A DNA stretch of 50,030 nt from an uncultured Roseburia sp. (GTDB taxonomy: Bacteria > Bacillota > Clostridia > Lachnospirales > Lachnospiraceae). This document shows positions 23,404 to 32,248 of the stretch, in pieces; position 1 is the stretch's first letter, and each line of letters begins with the position of its first letter. A program made the position numbers and the translations under genes. The notes under the pieces are model-generated. The model was not told where the DNA came from. It ran no database searches and was given only the letters and a program-made list of their open reading frames with translations. The stretch spans positions 1 through 50,030 of the forward strand of contig UQAQ01000020.1 in the NCBI GenBank assembly GCA_900539115.1, read 5' to 3'.

Positions 23404-25779
23404 TCATTCCTCCGTTTCTGCAAAAGTAGGTTTTGCCCCTTCGAACACAATATCAATCGCACGTTTTGACGCGTGTCCGTCATCTACATGACAGAATTTG
23501 TCATAGAAGCGGTCATAACGTTCTTTGTATTTCTCCGAAATTTCATCGATATGATGCAGGGCATCCACAAGTTCATCATTGGTTTGTACAATAGGTCCCG
23601 GAAGTTCCGTATTCATGTCAAAATACATTCCGCGGATCTCGTCTTTATAATCTTCATAATCATACGCAAAGAACAGCATCGGACGACGCAGGTTCGCATA
23701 GTCAAAAAATACGGATGAATAATCCGTGATACAAATATCACTTGCCAGATACAAACGGGATACATCGTTGTAAGTGCTTCCGTTGTATACAAAATCTTCC
23801 AGTCCGGTCAAGTCCAGACTGTCGGCGATATAATAATGCGTACGAAGCAGAATGACACTGTCTTTTCCAAATTCTTTCCGCATACGCTCCAGATCCATCG
23901 CCAGTGTGAATTTGTATTTTCCTTTTCCATAAAACTGGTTGTCTCGCCATGTCGGCGCATACAGGATAACGCGCTTATCTTCCGGAATCCCAAATTCTTT
24001 CTTCACTTCTTTCGCAATCTCGTCTGCGCGCTCCGAATACAAAATGTCATTTCTTGGATATCCAACCTCAATAATCTTCTCTCGAGGCACGCAGAATGCG
24101 CGCTCAAATACATCCGTCGAAAAACGGTTTGCGGAGATCAGATAATTCCAAGCCTTACCCTGACGGTAAAACATCGTCTTATGATTCTGGCTTGCCGCAT
24201 GAATATCATCCAGGTCAAACGCCAGCTTTTTGAGCGGTGTTCCATGCCATGTTTCCAAAAACATCACTTCTTCGCGCTTTTTAAACCACGCCGGCTGTCT
24301 CGTATTGCAGATAATGTACTTCGAACGGGACAAATAATATACATAGCGGAGGGTATGCCGCTTACAGATCGGCGGATGCCCTTTCATCTCCTTGGCACGC
24401 TTATTGAGGCACCAGATGTAATGATATTTATCTCCGTATGTATCATATAAATATTCATACAAATATTTCGGGCTGTCCGAATAACTCTTTCCAAAGAAAC
24501 TTTCAACAAATACCCAGTTCTCTTTGACTGGCATTTTCCGGAAAATATGTTTATCCAGGAACCGCCAATACTGGATCGGTTTTCCAAACAAACCACGCTT
24601 TTTCTGCATCACATGCGCCAGCCGCTCAAATGGCTTCGCTGTGCGGTATTTTCCTTTTACAATGTACCCCAGTTCGATTCCATGGAAGAAAGTCAATTCT
24701 TTCTTAATCTTCTTCAACTGATCTTTCGGAATCTTCCGCAGATTTTTCGTATAACGTACACTCTTTGCGCCCTTCAGGCGGTCCGGAAATTTACTGATCG
24801 TAAACCGGCACAAACGACGGTTTAACGCAAATTGCAAAGATTCCCCCGCATCTTTGATCTCTTCTTTTGCCTTCTCATAACTCTCGATATAATCATCGGT
24901 TCTGCGTTTTCTCTTCTTCTGGCTGAGTGCCGGCAGATGGATCGGATCGTTGCGGCGGCGCCATACATAAATACTGCTGCCGTCTACCCACATTTTTCCT
25001 TTCGCACCGGCGAGCAGTTTTGCGATGACCGGAACATCTGAATAAAACGTGATCATCTCATCAAATGATACGCCCTGCGCATCATAATACGATCTGCGGA
25101 TCAGAAAATGCTGCATCGTAAAACGCGTTGACAAAACCGCCTCCAATGTCTCGCCTTCAAGCGGCACAATTCCCTCAATCTCCGAGTCTGCCTTTGCTTT
25201 TTCGAAATCAAAACTAATTGGACGGAACCAGGAAGCATAACGGTTTCCGGTTACGATATCCGCCTGTTTCTCTTCCGCAAGATGGTATAATTTAGGAAGC
25301 GCATCCTCTAACAAATAGTCATCTGCATCCAGAAAATACAGATACGTACCTGTCGCATATTTTACACCGGTATTTCTCGCTGCTGCCACGCCAAATGGTC
25401 GAAGTGGCAGTTCCAATTCACCCTCGACCGGATTATCGACATTCGCATCATCCGCTTCCTCTTCTTCCTCTTTCTGCTGTTCTTTTTGCAGCAGATAAGC
25501 AGCATATTCTTCTTTATTCATCCCCAGACGTTTGCGTCTGCGTTCTTCCAAAAAAGCACCTTTTTTTTCATAAAATTCATCGACATCTTTTTCGTCTTCC
25601 ATGCGGACATATTTGACAAAACTCTTCTGCAGAATCGCTTCCGGCACGTCATGTCCATCCTTGTCATCCACAAGAACCACTTCAATGTCGTCCATTTTCT
25701 GATCTTCAATACTCTGAATACAATCTTCTAAGTACGCCGGTCCTTTCAAATAAGGAACAATTATACTAATCTTAGCCAT
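23404..25779 (-). CDS. GT2 glycosyltransferase / CDP-glycerol transferase fusion
   Basis: 791 residues. Residues 1-~290 form a GT-A family 2 glycosyltransferase (ISIIVPYLKGPAYLEDCIQS; FGVAAARNTGVKYATGTYLY; FLDADDYLL as the DxD-type site). A low-complexity insertion (about 85-115, LLQKEQQKEEEEEADDANV) interrupts the GT2 domain. Residues ~400-780 form the CDP-glycerol transferase domain (SFFGKSYSDSPKYLYEYL, ETWHGTPLKKLAF, GYPRNDILY, LYAPTWRDNQF, ITDYSSVFFDYANL). AGAAGG lies upstream of the ATG. Both activities on one chain suggest coupled synthesis of a sugar-and-polyol-phosphate repeat unit. It is the second gene of the operon. Confidence 0.88.
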   Translation of the reverse strand: MAKISIIVPYLKGPAYLEDCIQSIEDQKMDDIEVVLVDDKDGHDVPEAILQKSFVKYVRMEDEKDVDEFYEKKGAFLEERRRKRLGMNKEEYAAYLLQKEQQKEEEEEADDANVDNPVEGELELPLRPFGVAAARNTGVKYATGTYLYFLDADDYLLEDALPKLYHLAEEKQADIVTGNRYASWFRPISFDFEKAKADSEIEGIVPLEGETLEAVLSTRFTMQHFLIRRSYYDAQGVSFDEMITFYSDVPVIAKLLAGAKGKMWVDGSSIYVWRRRNDPIHLPALSQKKRKRRTDDYIESYEKAKEEIKDAGESLQFALNRRLCRFTISKFPDRLKGAKSVRYTKNLRKIPKDQLKKIKKELTFFHGIELGYIVKGKYRTAKPFERLAHVMQKKRGLFGKPIQYWRFLDKHIFRKMPVKENWVFVESFFGKSYSDSPKYLYEYLYDTYGDKYHYIWCLNKRAKEMKGHPPICKRHTLRYVYYLSRSKYIICNTRQPAWFKKREEVMFLETWHGTPLKKLAFDLDDIHAASQNHKTMFYRQGKAWNYLISANRFSTDVFERAFCVPREKIIEVGYPRNDILYSERADEIAKEVKKEFGIPEDKRVILYAPTWRDNQFYGKGKYKFTLAMDLERMRKEFGKDSVILLRTHYYIADSLDLTGLEDFVYNGSTYNDVSRLYLASDICITDYSSVFFDYANLRRPMLFFAYDYEDYKDEIRGMYFDMNTELPGPIVQTNDELVDALHHIDEISEKYKERYDRFYDKFCHVDDGHASKRAIDIVFEGAKPTFAETEE

Positions 25780-25803
25780 TTCTTTTAAACCTTCTATCTT
25801 ATA

Positions 25804-27990
25804 TTATTTGTTACTTTTGTCCGAAAACACGGTCTCTACGACTTTTTTTGCCGCCGTTCCGTCTTCCCAGGCACAATATTTATCACAAAATGCGGTATAC
25901 TTATCGCTATACTCCGTTACAACATTTTCAATGTTCTGCAATGCTCCGATCACTTCATCCGTCGTCATCAGCATCGGTCCCGGAAGTTCTTCTTCCACAT
26001 CGATGTAAAATCCGCGGAGTACACTGCGGTACTTCTCCAGATCATAGGTAAAGAACAGCATCGGGCGGCGCAAATTCGCATAATCGAAAAATACGGACGA
26101 ATAATCCGTGATCAGCACATCCGAGATGAGATACAGTCGCGCAATGTCATCGTATTTGCTCAGATTGTACGCAAATCCCTCATACTCCGAAAGATCGAGC
26201 ACATCGGCGATAAAATAATGCGTCCGCAGCAAAATAATGTATTCATCCCCAAGCTCTTTCTGCATTTTTGCAAGGTCTAACTGCAACGTAAATTTGTATT
26301 TGGCATGCCCGTAAAATTCGTCGTCACGCCATGTCGGCGCATACAAAATAATTTTTTTATCCTGTGGCAGATGCAGTTCTTCCTTGATCTCACGCATCCG
26401 TTTTTCCTTATCCTGACAATACAGGATGTCATTTCTCGGATATCCCGTCTCAAGCATTTTTCCGTCGTACATGAATGCATGTCGGAAAACGTCCTCGGAA
26501 AACCGGTTCGGTGCGACGAGATAATCCCATGACCGTGTCTGGATATAGAACTGCTCTTTGTAAAGCGGCGATGCCGTCGTCACATCTTCCATATCAAATA
26601 CGAGTTTTTTCAACGGCGTTCCGTGCCACGTCTCCAAAAAGACATTGCCTTTCCGCTTGATAAAATACTGCGGCTGTCTGCCATTAAATACGATGTATTT
26701 GGCTCTTGCCATGTAAAAGAAATATTTAAAACTGAACCGCTTCATCTGCTTTGACGGATACGGCAGATTCAGTTTCTTTCCTGCATTTACCCACATATAC
26801 CGGTACTTTCCCGGATACGTCTCGTTCATATATTCAAAGATGTACTTTGGACTGTCCGAATAACTTTTTCCAAAGAAGCTCTCAAAAATCACCATGTCGT
26901 CGAGCATTTTCATCTTACTGAAAACTTTTTCATACAAATACCGCTTACATTTTGCACGACTCGTACATACGCGGAACAAGGTCTGTCGTCTCGCATGATT
27001 TCGTGTCTTTTTCACAATCTTATCCGCATCTCCGGCAAGACCATAGGCGATCAGTTTTCTCGGATGATGCTTCAGTGGAATATCATCCCATCCATCTTTT
27101 CCAAGAATTTCCAGTGTCTGTTTTAATTCCTTAGCGGTCTCTTTTCTCTCTGCCGCCTTGCTCTCGATCATAAATGGCGCGATCATCGTCACGAGGCACA
27201 TCGCAAAGCGATAATGAAATGCTCTGCCGTTTTCTTTGTCCACAAACCGGCTTGCCATCTCGTAACTCTTCATCGCCTCTGCCACTTTTTTCGCGGCATC
27301 CTTTTTCTGCAAAAGCGATGGCAGATTGATCGGATCGTTGTGCTTTCGCTTTATATAAGTTCCTTTTTCCTGATAAACCGTCTTTGGTGCCTTTGCCAAC
27401 ACTTCCATCAGCACCGGAATATCGGAATCGTATTCCAATTCTTCGCAGAAACGAATCGGATTTTCTATCAAAAGTCTGCGCGGGATCAGCAATCCAAGCG
27501 TCGATATATTTTGCCATTTTTTGGTATTTGCTATAAGATACTCATACGGATTCTCCGGATCAACCTCGGTCTCTTCTCCTTCGTCGCCATTGGTATCATT
27601 TTGTTCGTCTAATTTTTCCCCATTGTCCTGATACACCTTGCGGCTGTACCATGTCTCCGTTTTCGCCCCGTAAACGACTGTTTCCGGCTCTGCTTTCTCT
27701 GCCAGTGCCTCCAGCGTGTCTTCTGCCAGATAATCATCGGCATCCAAAAACAATACATATTCTCCCTGTGCTTTTGCTATTCCCGCATTTCTTGCCGCCG
27801 CGACACCTTTTTCCTGCTGCATCACGGTAACAATGTTCAGCGTCTCCGGAATCCCTTCTTCCGGCGCCTCGCATCCATCACAGACAAGGATCACTTCAAA
27901 GTCCTGAAACGTCTGCTCTGCCAGGCTCGCCAAACAGTCTTTTATATACTGTTTTTCATCGTGATAAGCAATAACTACACTTATCTTCAT
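25804..27990 (-). CDS. GT2 glycosyltransferase / CDP-glycerol transferase fusion, paralogue
   Basis: 728 residues from the ATG at 27990, eight bases after GGAGG; an ATG 15 bases earlier overlaps that site. It has the same two-domain plan as the neighbour: GT2 part (ISVVIAYHDEKQYIKDCLAS, GVAAARNAGIAKAQGEYVLF, LDADDYLAED) and transferase part (FFGKSYSDSPKYIFEYM, ETWHGTPLKKLVF, GYPRNDILYC, ILYAPTWRDDEF, LITDYSSVFFDYANLR). The middle acidic stretch (EQNDTNGDEGEETEVDPENP) parallels the insertion in the paralogue. It opens the three-gene operon and probably arose with its neighbour by duplication. Confidence 0.88.
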   Translation of the reverse strand: MKISVVIAYHDEKQYIKDCLASLAEQTFQDFEVILVCDGCEAPEEGIPETLNIVTVMQQEKGVAAARNAGIAKAQGEYVLFLDADDYLAEDTLEALAEKAEPETVVYGAKTETWYSRKVYQDNGEKLDEQNDTNGDEGEETEVDPENPYEYLIANTKKWQNISTLGLLIPRRLLIENPIRFCEELEYDSDIPVLMEVLAKAPKTVYQEKGTYIKRKHNDPINLPSLLQKKDAAKKVAEAMKSYEMASRFVDKENGRAFHYRFAMCLVTMIAPFMIESKAAERKETAKELKQTLEILGKDGWDDIPLKHHPRKLIAYGLAGDADKIVKKTRNHARRQTLFRVCTSRAKCKRYLYEKVFSKMKMLDDMVIFESFFGKSYSDSPKYIFEYMNETYPGKYRYMWVNAGKKLNLPYPSKQMKRFSFKYFFYMARAKYIVFNGRQPQYFIKRKGNVFLETWHGTPLKKLVFDMEDVTTASPLYKEQFYIQTRSWDYLVAPNRFSEDVFRHAFMYDGKMLETGYPRNDILYCQDKEKRMREIKEELHLPQDKKIILYAPTWRDDEFYGHAKYKFTLQLDLAKMQKELGDEYIILLRTHYFIADVLDLSEYEGFAYNLSKYDDIARLYLISDVLITDYSSVFFDYANLRRPMLFFTYDLEKYRSVLRGFYIDVEEELPGPMLMTTDEVIGALQNIENVVTEYSDKYTAFCDKYCAWEDGTAAKKVVETVFSDKSNK

Positions 27991-28036
27991 GTAACATTCC
28001 TCCATCTCTTTTCATGCGTTTATGCACACATAGTTT

Positions 28037-28066
28037 ATTATACCACAGAGGGATCGAGAATGGCAA
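28037..28066 (-). promoter_or_regulatory. SigA promoter of the teichoic-acid-type operon
   Basis: On the minus strand TTGCCA (28061-28066) and a consensus TATAAT (28037-28042) are separated by 18 bases. It starts immediately after the terminator of the upstream operon. Confidence 0.75.
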
Positions 28067-28073
28067 GTTAAAA

Positions 28074-28117
28074 AAATCTCCCCGCCTTGGTGCCACCACA
28101 CCAAAACAGGGAGATTT
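28074..28117 (-). terminator. terminator after the DUF1002 gene
   Basis: Arms AAATCTCCC and GGGAGATTT with inner TTGGTG/CACCAA pairs; on the minus strand the stem runs into seven T residues. It lies 12 bases past the DUF1002 stop. Confidence 0.88.
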
Positions 28118-28129
28118 CATAATTTTCAC

Positions 28130-29047
28130 TTAGAACCAGGACGATACCGTCTCGGCAATTTTCTTAAAGAACGATACGATCTTGTCAAGCCAGCCCTGTG
28201 CCTCATCTACTGTCAATCCCAAATCCTGGAGTTTATTGTAAATGCTTTCTGCCTGCTGCTTCAACTTGTCGACATCAAGATCCAATTTACTGATTTTGTC
28301 AAATAATTGTGCGAGTTTCTGCTTCTGCGCATCCGTCAGGCTGACACCAAGTTCATCGGCCGATTCTTCGATCGCTTTCTGAAGATCGTCCGCATCTTTG
28401 ATATCGCCGTTTGCCACTTTTTCTTTCACGAGTGCCATCAGCTTCTCGGCATCGTCGGAGCCAATGCTCTGTGCCAGTTCACTGGTCAACACAAGTTCGT
28501 TGGTGGCTGCATCTTCGCGGTCATCGCTCAATGTCTCGCCGGTCATTGCCTCATAGGCTTTCATTGCCCCGACAAGCGCTGCCGTACCGGAGAGTTCAAA
28601 CGGACCGGCAACGATCACATCCGCATCCGTGATACCGGCAGTAATCAATGCATTGGTGTACATTCCGCTCGTGCAATAAGTGATATTTTTTGTCTCTACA
28701 TGAATGCCTTTTCCCTCTTCGCCTTTTTCGATACGGACGGACGAAAGTGCCTTTGTACCGATCACTGACGCGGAGAGATAATCATCTAAGTATTCATGCT
28801 CATCTTTATTTGTCACTTGTAACACTTCATAATTGTCAAGGTCCGCCTCGGTTACACCCAGAAGTGCCAGGACAATGTCTTTCTGCTGTGCGTTCAAGTC
28901 TGCTCCCAATGAGATATAAGGAGAAACCTCTACGGATGTATCATCCGAATTTCCTGTGGAATCTGCCTTCACAACCGTGGTCGGCAGGGCACAGATCAGC
29001 AATGCCAGACTAAGCAGCACTGCGGTTACTTTACTACGTTTCTTCAT
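28130..29047 (-). CDS. exported DUF1002 (YpuA-like) protein
   Basis: 305 residues from the ATG at 29047, which has GGAGG seven bases upstream. A signal peptide (KRSKVTAVLLSLALLICALP, cleavage near VKA-DS) leads to the DUF1002 region: LNAQQKDIVLALLGVTEADL, SSVRIEKGEEGKGIHVET, ITYCTSGMYTNALITAGITD and VAGPFELSGTAALVGAMKAY. Helical C-terminus with a coiled coil near 230-290. B. subtilis YpuA belongs here; function is unknown. It is 34 bases after dapL and ends the kdgK-dapL-DUF1002 unit. Confidence 0.9.
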   Translation of the reverse strand: MKKRSKVTAVLLSLALLICALPTTVVKADSTGNSDDTSVEVSPYISLGADLNAQQKDIVLALLGVTEADLDNYEVLQVTNKDEHEYLDDYLSASVIGTKALSSVRIEKGEEGKGIHVETKNITYCTSGMYTNALITAGITDADVIVAGPFELSGTAALVGAMKAYEAMTGETLSDDREDAATNELVLTSELAQSIGSDDAEKLMALVKEKVANGDIKDADDLQKAIEESADELGVSLTDAQKQKLAQLFDKISKLDLDVDKLKQQAESIYNKLQDLGLTVDEAQGWLDKIVSFFKKIAETVSSWF

Positions 29048-29081
29048 ATAGACCTCCATTCTGAGACGACATGGCACAAAT

Positions 29082-30293
29082 TTATTTTGTAATGCGTTCC
29101 ATCGCCTCTTTGGTATTCTCTAAAGAGCCAAATGCAGTCAGTCGGAAATATCCTTCTCCGCTCGGTCCGAAACCGCTTCCCGGTGTTCCGACGATGTTCA
29201 GTTTCTCCAATAAATAATCGAAGAAATCCCAGGATGTCATATCATCCGGTGTCTTCAACCAGATGTATGGAGCATTGACGCCGCCAAATACGGTATATCC
29301 GGCATTTGTCAATCCCTCGCGGATGATCTTTGCATTGTTCATGTAATATGCAATCTGCTCTTTTGTCTGTTTCTTTCCTTCCGGACTATATACTGCTTCA
29401 CCGGCGCGCTGGATGATATAAGGTGCTCCGTTGAACTTGGTTCCGTGTCTTCTTGCCCAAAGACTGTTCAGTGACACACCGTCACAGGTAAGCTCTTTCG
29501 GAATTACGGTAAATCCAAGACGAGTTCCGGTAAATCCGGCATTTTTGGAGAAACTTCTCATCTCGATCGCACATTTCTTCGCGCCATCGCATTCGTAAAT
29601 GCTGTGTGGTACGTCGTCCTCGGAAATGTATGCTTCATAAGCTGCATCATAAATAATAACAGAACCTTTTGTCAAAGCAAAGTCAACCCACTTCTGAAGC
29701 TGATCTTTATTTAATGTCGTTCCGGTCGGATTGTTTGGACAGCAGATGTAAATGATGTCCGGTGTCTCTTTTGGAAGTTCCGGTACAAAATTATTTTCTG
29801 CGGTACATGGCATATAAATTACATTTGACCATGCTTCTTTCTCTTTCACGTAGTCTCCGGTTCTACCTGCCATGGCATTGGTATCTACATAAACCGGGTA
29901 AACCGGATCACATACTGCGATACGGTTATTCTGCGCGAAAATGTCTCCGATGTTTCCGGAATCGCTCTTTGCTCCGTCGCTGACGAAGATCTCGTCGATG
30001 GCAATGTCCACGCCGCGTGCTTTATAATCGTTTTCTACGATCGCACTGCGCAGAAATTCATAGCCAAGATCCGGTGCATACCCGTGAAATGTCTCAGCAT
30101 GAGCCATCTCATCAACGGCTTTGTGCATTGCGTCAATGACTGCCGGCGCAAGAGGAAGTGTTACGTCTCCGATTCCGAGACGGATCACTTTTTTGTCCGG
30201 ATTTGCTGCTGTATAGGCATTTACTTTCTTCGCAATCGTCGAAAAAAGGTAACTTCCAGGTAATTTCAAATAGTTGTCATTAATTTTATACAT
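29082..30293 (-). CDS. dapL: LL-diaminopimelate aminotransferase
   Basis: 403 residues, a class I/II PLP aminotransferase that converts tetrahydrodipicolinate to LL-diaminopimelate with glutamate, bypassing the succinylase/acetylase steps of lysine and peptidoglycan precursor synthesis. Typical DapL features: NDNYLKLPGSYLFSTIAKKV at the N-terminus, IRLGIGDVTLPLAPAVI, ETFHGYAPDLGYEFLR, CCPNNPTGTTL and the PLP lysine in RSFSKNAGFTGTRLGF. GGAGG precedes the ATG. It lies 51 bases after kdgK. Confidence 0.96.
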   Translation of the reverse strand: MYKINDNYLKLPGSYLFSTIAKKVNAYTAANPDKKVIRLGIGDVTLPLAPAVIDAMHKAVDEMAHAETFHGYAPDLGYEFLRSAIVENDYKARGVDIAIDEIFVSDGAKSDSGNIGDIFAQNNRIAVCDPVYPVYVDTNAMAGRTGDYVKEKEAWSNVIYMPCTAENNFVPELPKETPDIIYICCPNNPTGTTLNKDQLQKWVDFALTKGSVIIYDAAYEAYISEDDVPHSIYECDGAKKCAIEMRSFSKNAGFTGTRLGFTVIPKELTCDGVSLNSLWARRHGTKFNGAPYIIQRAGEAVYSPEGKKQTKEQIAYYMNNAKIIREGLTNAGYTVFGGVNAPYIWLKTPDDMTSWDFFDYLLEKLNIVGTPGSGFGPSGEGYFRLTAFGSLENTKEAMERITK

Positions 30294-30344
30294 GTCATTC
30301 CTCCATACAAATTGATACTGATTTATCTGCTGATTCTTGCTTCA

Positions 30345-31442
30345 TTATCGCTGTACACGTGCTCCTGCACCACCCATGATAGCTTCTACTTCTTTCTTGC
30401 TTGCCATCGTAGTATCGCCAGGGGTTGTCATTGCCAATGCACCATGAGCTGCACCATAGTTTACAGCGAGCTCTGCATTTTCTGTCGTCATCAAACCATA
30501 AATCAATCCCGATGCAAAGGAGTCTCCACCGCCGACACGATCCATAATCTCCAGTCCTTTATAATCTTTGGCTTTGAAAATCTCGCCGTCTGCCCAGCAG
30601 ATTGCACTCCAATCATTGACTGTCGCTGTCTTTACTTCACGAAGTGTTGTTGCTACGGCTTTAAAGTTTGGATAAGTCTTCGCTGCCTCGTTGATCATTT
30701 TCTTGTATCCGTCCAAATTCAATTCTTTCAGATTGGCATCATTTCCCTCGATCTCAAATCCAAGACAAGCCGTGAAATCTTCTTCATTTCCGATCATTAC
30801 GTCTACGTATTTGGCGATTTCTTTATTTACTTCCTGCGCTTTCTCGATACCGCCGATCGCACTCCACATGGATGGACGGTAGTTGAGGTCATAAGAAACG
30901 ATGGTTCCGTACTTCTTCGCTGCCTTGATGGCTGCCAATACGGTCTCGCATGACTGCTCGGACAAAGCGGCATAAATTCCACCGGTATGTAACCAGCGCG
31001 CACCCAATTCGCCAAAGATATAATCAAAATCGAAATCTTCCGGTTTTGCCTTAGAAATGGCTGTGTTAGCACGGTCAGAACATCCTACGGCGCCACGGAT
31101 ACCAAATCCACGCTCGGTAAAATTCAAACCATTACGGCATACACGTCCGATTCCGTCGGTCTCCATCCATTTGATCAAAGAAGTGTCGACACCGCCCTGC
31201 AAAATGAAGTCTTCCATCAATTTACCTACTTCATTGTCCGCAAATGCTGTGATCACACCTGTGTTCATGCCAAAGCATCTTCTCAAGCCACGAACTACAT
31301 TGTACTCACCGCCGCCTTCCCAGGCACGAAACGCTCTTGCGGTACGAATGCGCCCTTCGCCCGGATCCAGACGAAGCATTACTTCGCCAAGCGAAACAGC
31401 ATCATATTTACATTCTTCTGCGGGTCTTAAATTTAAGTTCAT
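30345..31442 (-). CDS. kdgK: PfkB-family sugar kinase, probably 2-keto-3-deoxygluconate kinase
   Basis: 365 residues from the ATG at 31442, preceded by GGAGGAAG; in-frame codons continue upstream to 31739 but run through repeat DNA and have no ribosome site. The PfkB/ribokinase fold is shown by SLGEVMLRLDPGEGR, GGGEYNVVRGLRRCFG, VSYDLNYRPSMWS and the catalytic DRVGGGDSFASGLIYG near residue 300. KDG kinase phosphorylates 2-keto-3-deoxygluconate in pectin/uronate catabolism. No uronate genes are adjacent, so the substrate is inferred from the family resemblance only. Confidence 0.8.
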   Translation of the reverse strand: MNLNLRPAEECKYDAVSLGEVMLRLDPGEGRIRTARAFRAWEGGGEYNVVRGLRRCFGMNTGVITAFADNEVGKLMEDFILQGGVDTSLIKWMETDGIGRVCRNGLNFTERGFGIRGAVGCSDRANTAISKAKPEDFDFDYIFGELGARWLHTGGIYAALSEQSCETVLAAIKAAKKYGTIVSYDLNYRPSMWSAIGGIEKAQEVNKEIAKYVDVMIGNEEDFTACLGFEIEGNDANLKELNLDGYKKMINEAAKTYPNFKAVATTLREVKTATVNDWSAICWADGEIFKAKDYKGLEIMDRVGGGDSFASGLIYGLMTTENAELAVNYGAAHGALAMTTPGDTTMASKKEVEAIMGGAGARVQR

Positions 31443-31479
31443 TTTTTCTTCCTCCAAACTGAATATTTTTCTGCCTATC

Positions 31480-31508
31480 ATTATACAACGAAAAATTCGA
31501 TGGGGCAA
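31480..31508 (-). promoter_or_regulatory. SigA promoter of kdgK
   Basis: On the minus strand TTGCCC (31503-31508) and consensus TATAAT (31480-31485) are 17 bases apart, 38 bases upstream of the kdgK ATG. This also supports the short start. Confidence 0.75.
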
Positions 31509-31559
31509 GTGTTTCTTTTTAGGGAAAGTTTGCAGAATTTGGCGATATTTTCTCGATAG

Positions 31560-31741
31560 GGGGGCGGGGGCTCTGGTGCTGCGGGGGACTCTCGTGCTGC
31601 GGGGGGCGCAGGGCGTCACAGACTTGGGGCAAGCATCGATTACGGAAAATGGGAGCTCAGGGTTCCACGGACGTGGGGTAATTCGGAAAATGTTAGCTGA
31701 AGGCGCCACGGACTCAGGGCAAGCAACGATTACGGACAAAC
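31560..31741. repeat. degenerate GC-rich direct repeats
   Basis: A duplicated GTGCTGCGGGGG motif (31577 and 31593) is followed by three degenerate ~45-bp units with the core CACGGAC-TGGGGCAAGCATCGATTACGGA (31611-31740). G-rich and quite different from the AT-rich DNA on its right. It is upstream of the kdgK promoter and looks non-coding. Confidence 0.65.
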
Positions 31742-31744
31742 TAT

Positions 31745-31945
31745 GAAAAAATTTGGAATTTTACCGTAATTTCCCGTGGTTTTCTTCCATATTTTTACAT
31801 CCTTTGGCGGTTTTACGGTATTTTCGTGTTATTTTTGTCTTTTTGACCGTAAAAACTGTTAATTTTTAACATCGCTTTCCATATTTTACCAATTTTTACG
31901 GTATTTTTTTGATGTTTTTTCTCTTTTTGACCGTAATGATTGATT
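31745..31945. repeat. AT-rich repeats with TACGGT/ACCGTA hairpins
   Basis: Two to three degenerate copies of an ~80-bp unit. Each has TTTTACGGTATTTT followed by CTTTTTGACCGTAA, which pair as a hairpin with a ~27-base T-rich loop. No open frame. T-runs are on the plus strand. Confidence 0.6.
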
Positions 31946-31989
31946 AGTGAATTGGGAAAAAGGAGGATTGGTCATTCCACAGGAGAAAA

Positions 31990-32115
31990 AGTGTTGTTGG
32001 GCATGACTTCCACAAAACTGGCGGTCATGCCGGAAGTGAAAAATTATAATTTGGCATGACTCTGACACGACAGGCTATCATGCCAAAATGAAAGAATTGT
32101 AATTTGGCATGACAC
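31990..32115. repeat. ~53-bp repeats with GGCATGAC/GTCATGCC palindromes
   Basis: Units begin GGGCATGAC, TTGGCATGAC and TTGGCATGAC and end GTCATGCC or ATCATGCC. The shared tail GAAAGAATTGTAATTTGGCATGAC or a close variant marks the period. The third copy is truncated. The remaining sequence up to 32248 is AT-rich with no gene seen. Confidence 0.7.
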
Positions 32116-32248
32116 GAAACAAAAGAGACCAGCCCCCATTTTTTCAAAACTAATATTGTATTCTCATAATGTTTTTCTTTAACATATAAAAAAATTACAT
32201 AACTCTTTATCTACGAAAAATTTTCATGCCTTACTGCACATTATCTCC

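Noticed and set aside
31443..31739. N-terminal extension of the sugar kinase frame
   Set aside because: It crosses the kdgK promoter and GC-rich repeats, and the internal ATG has the ribosome site.
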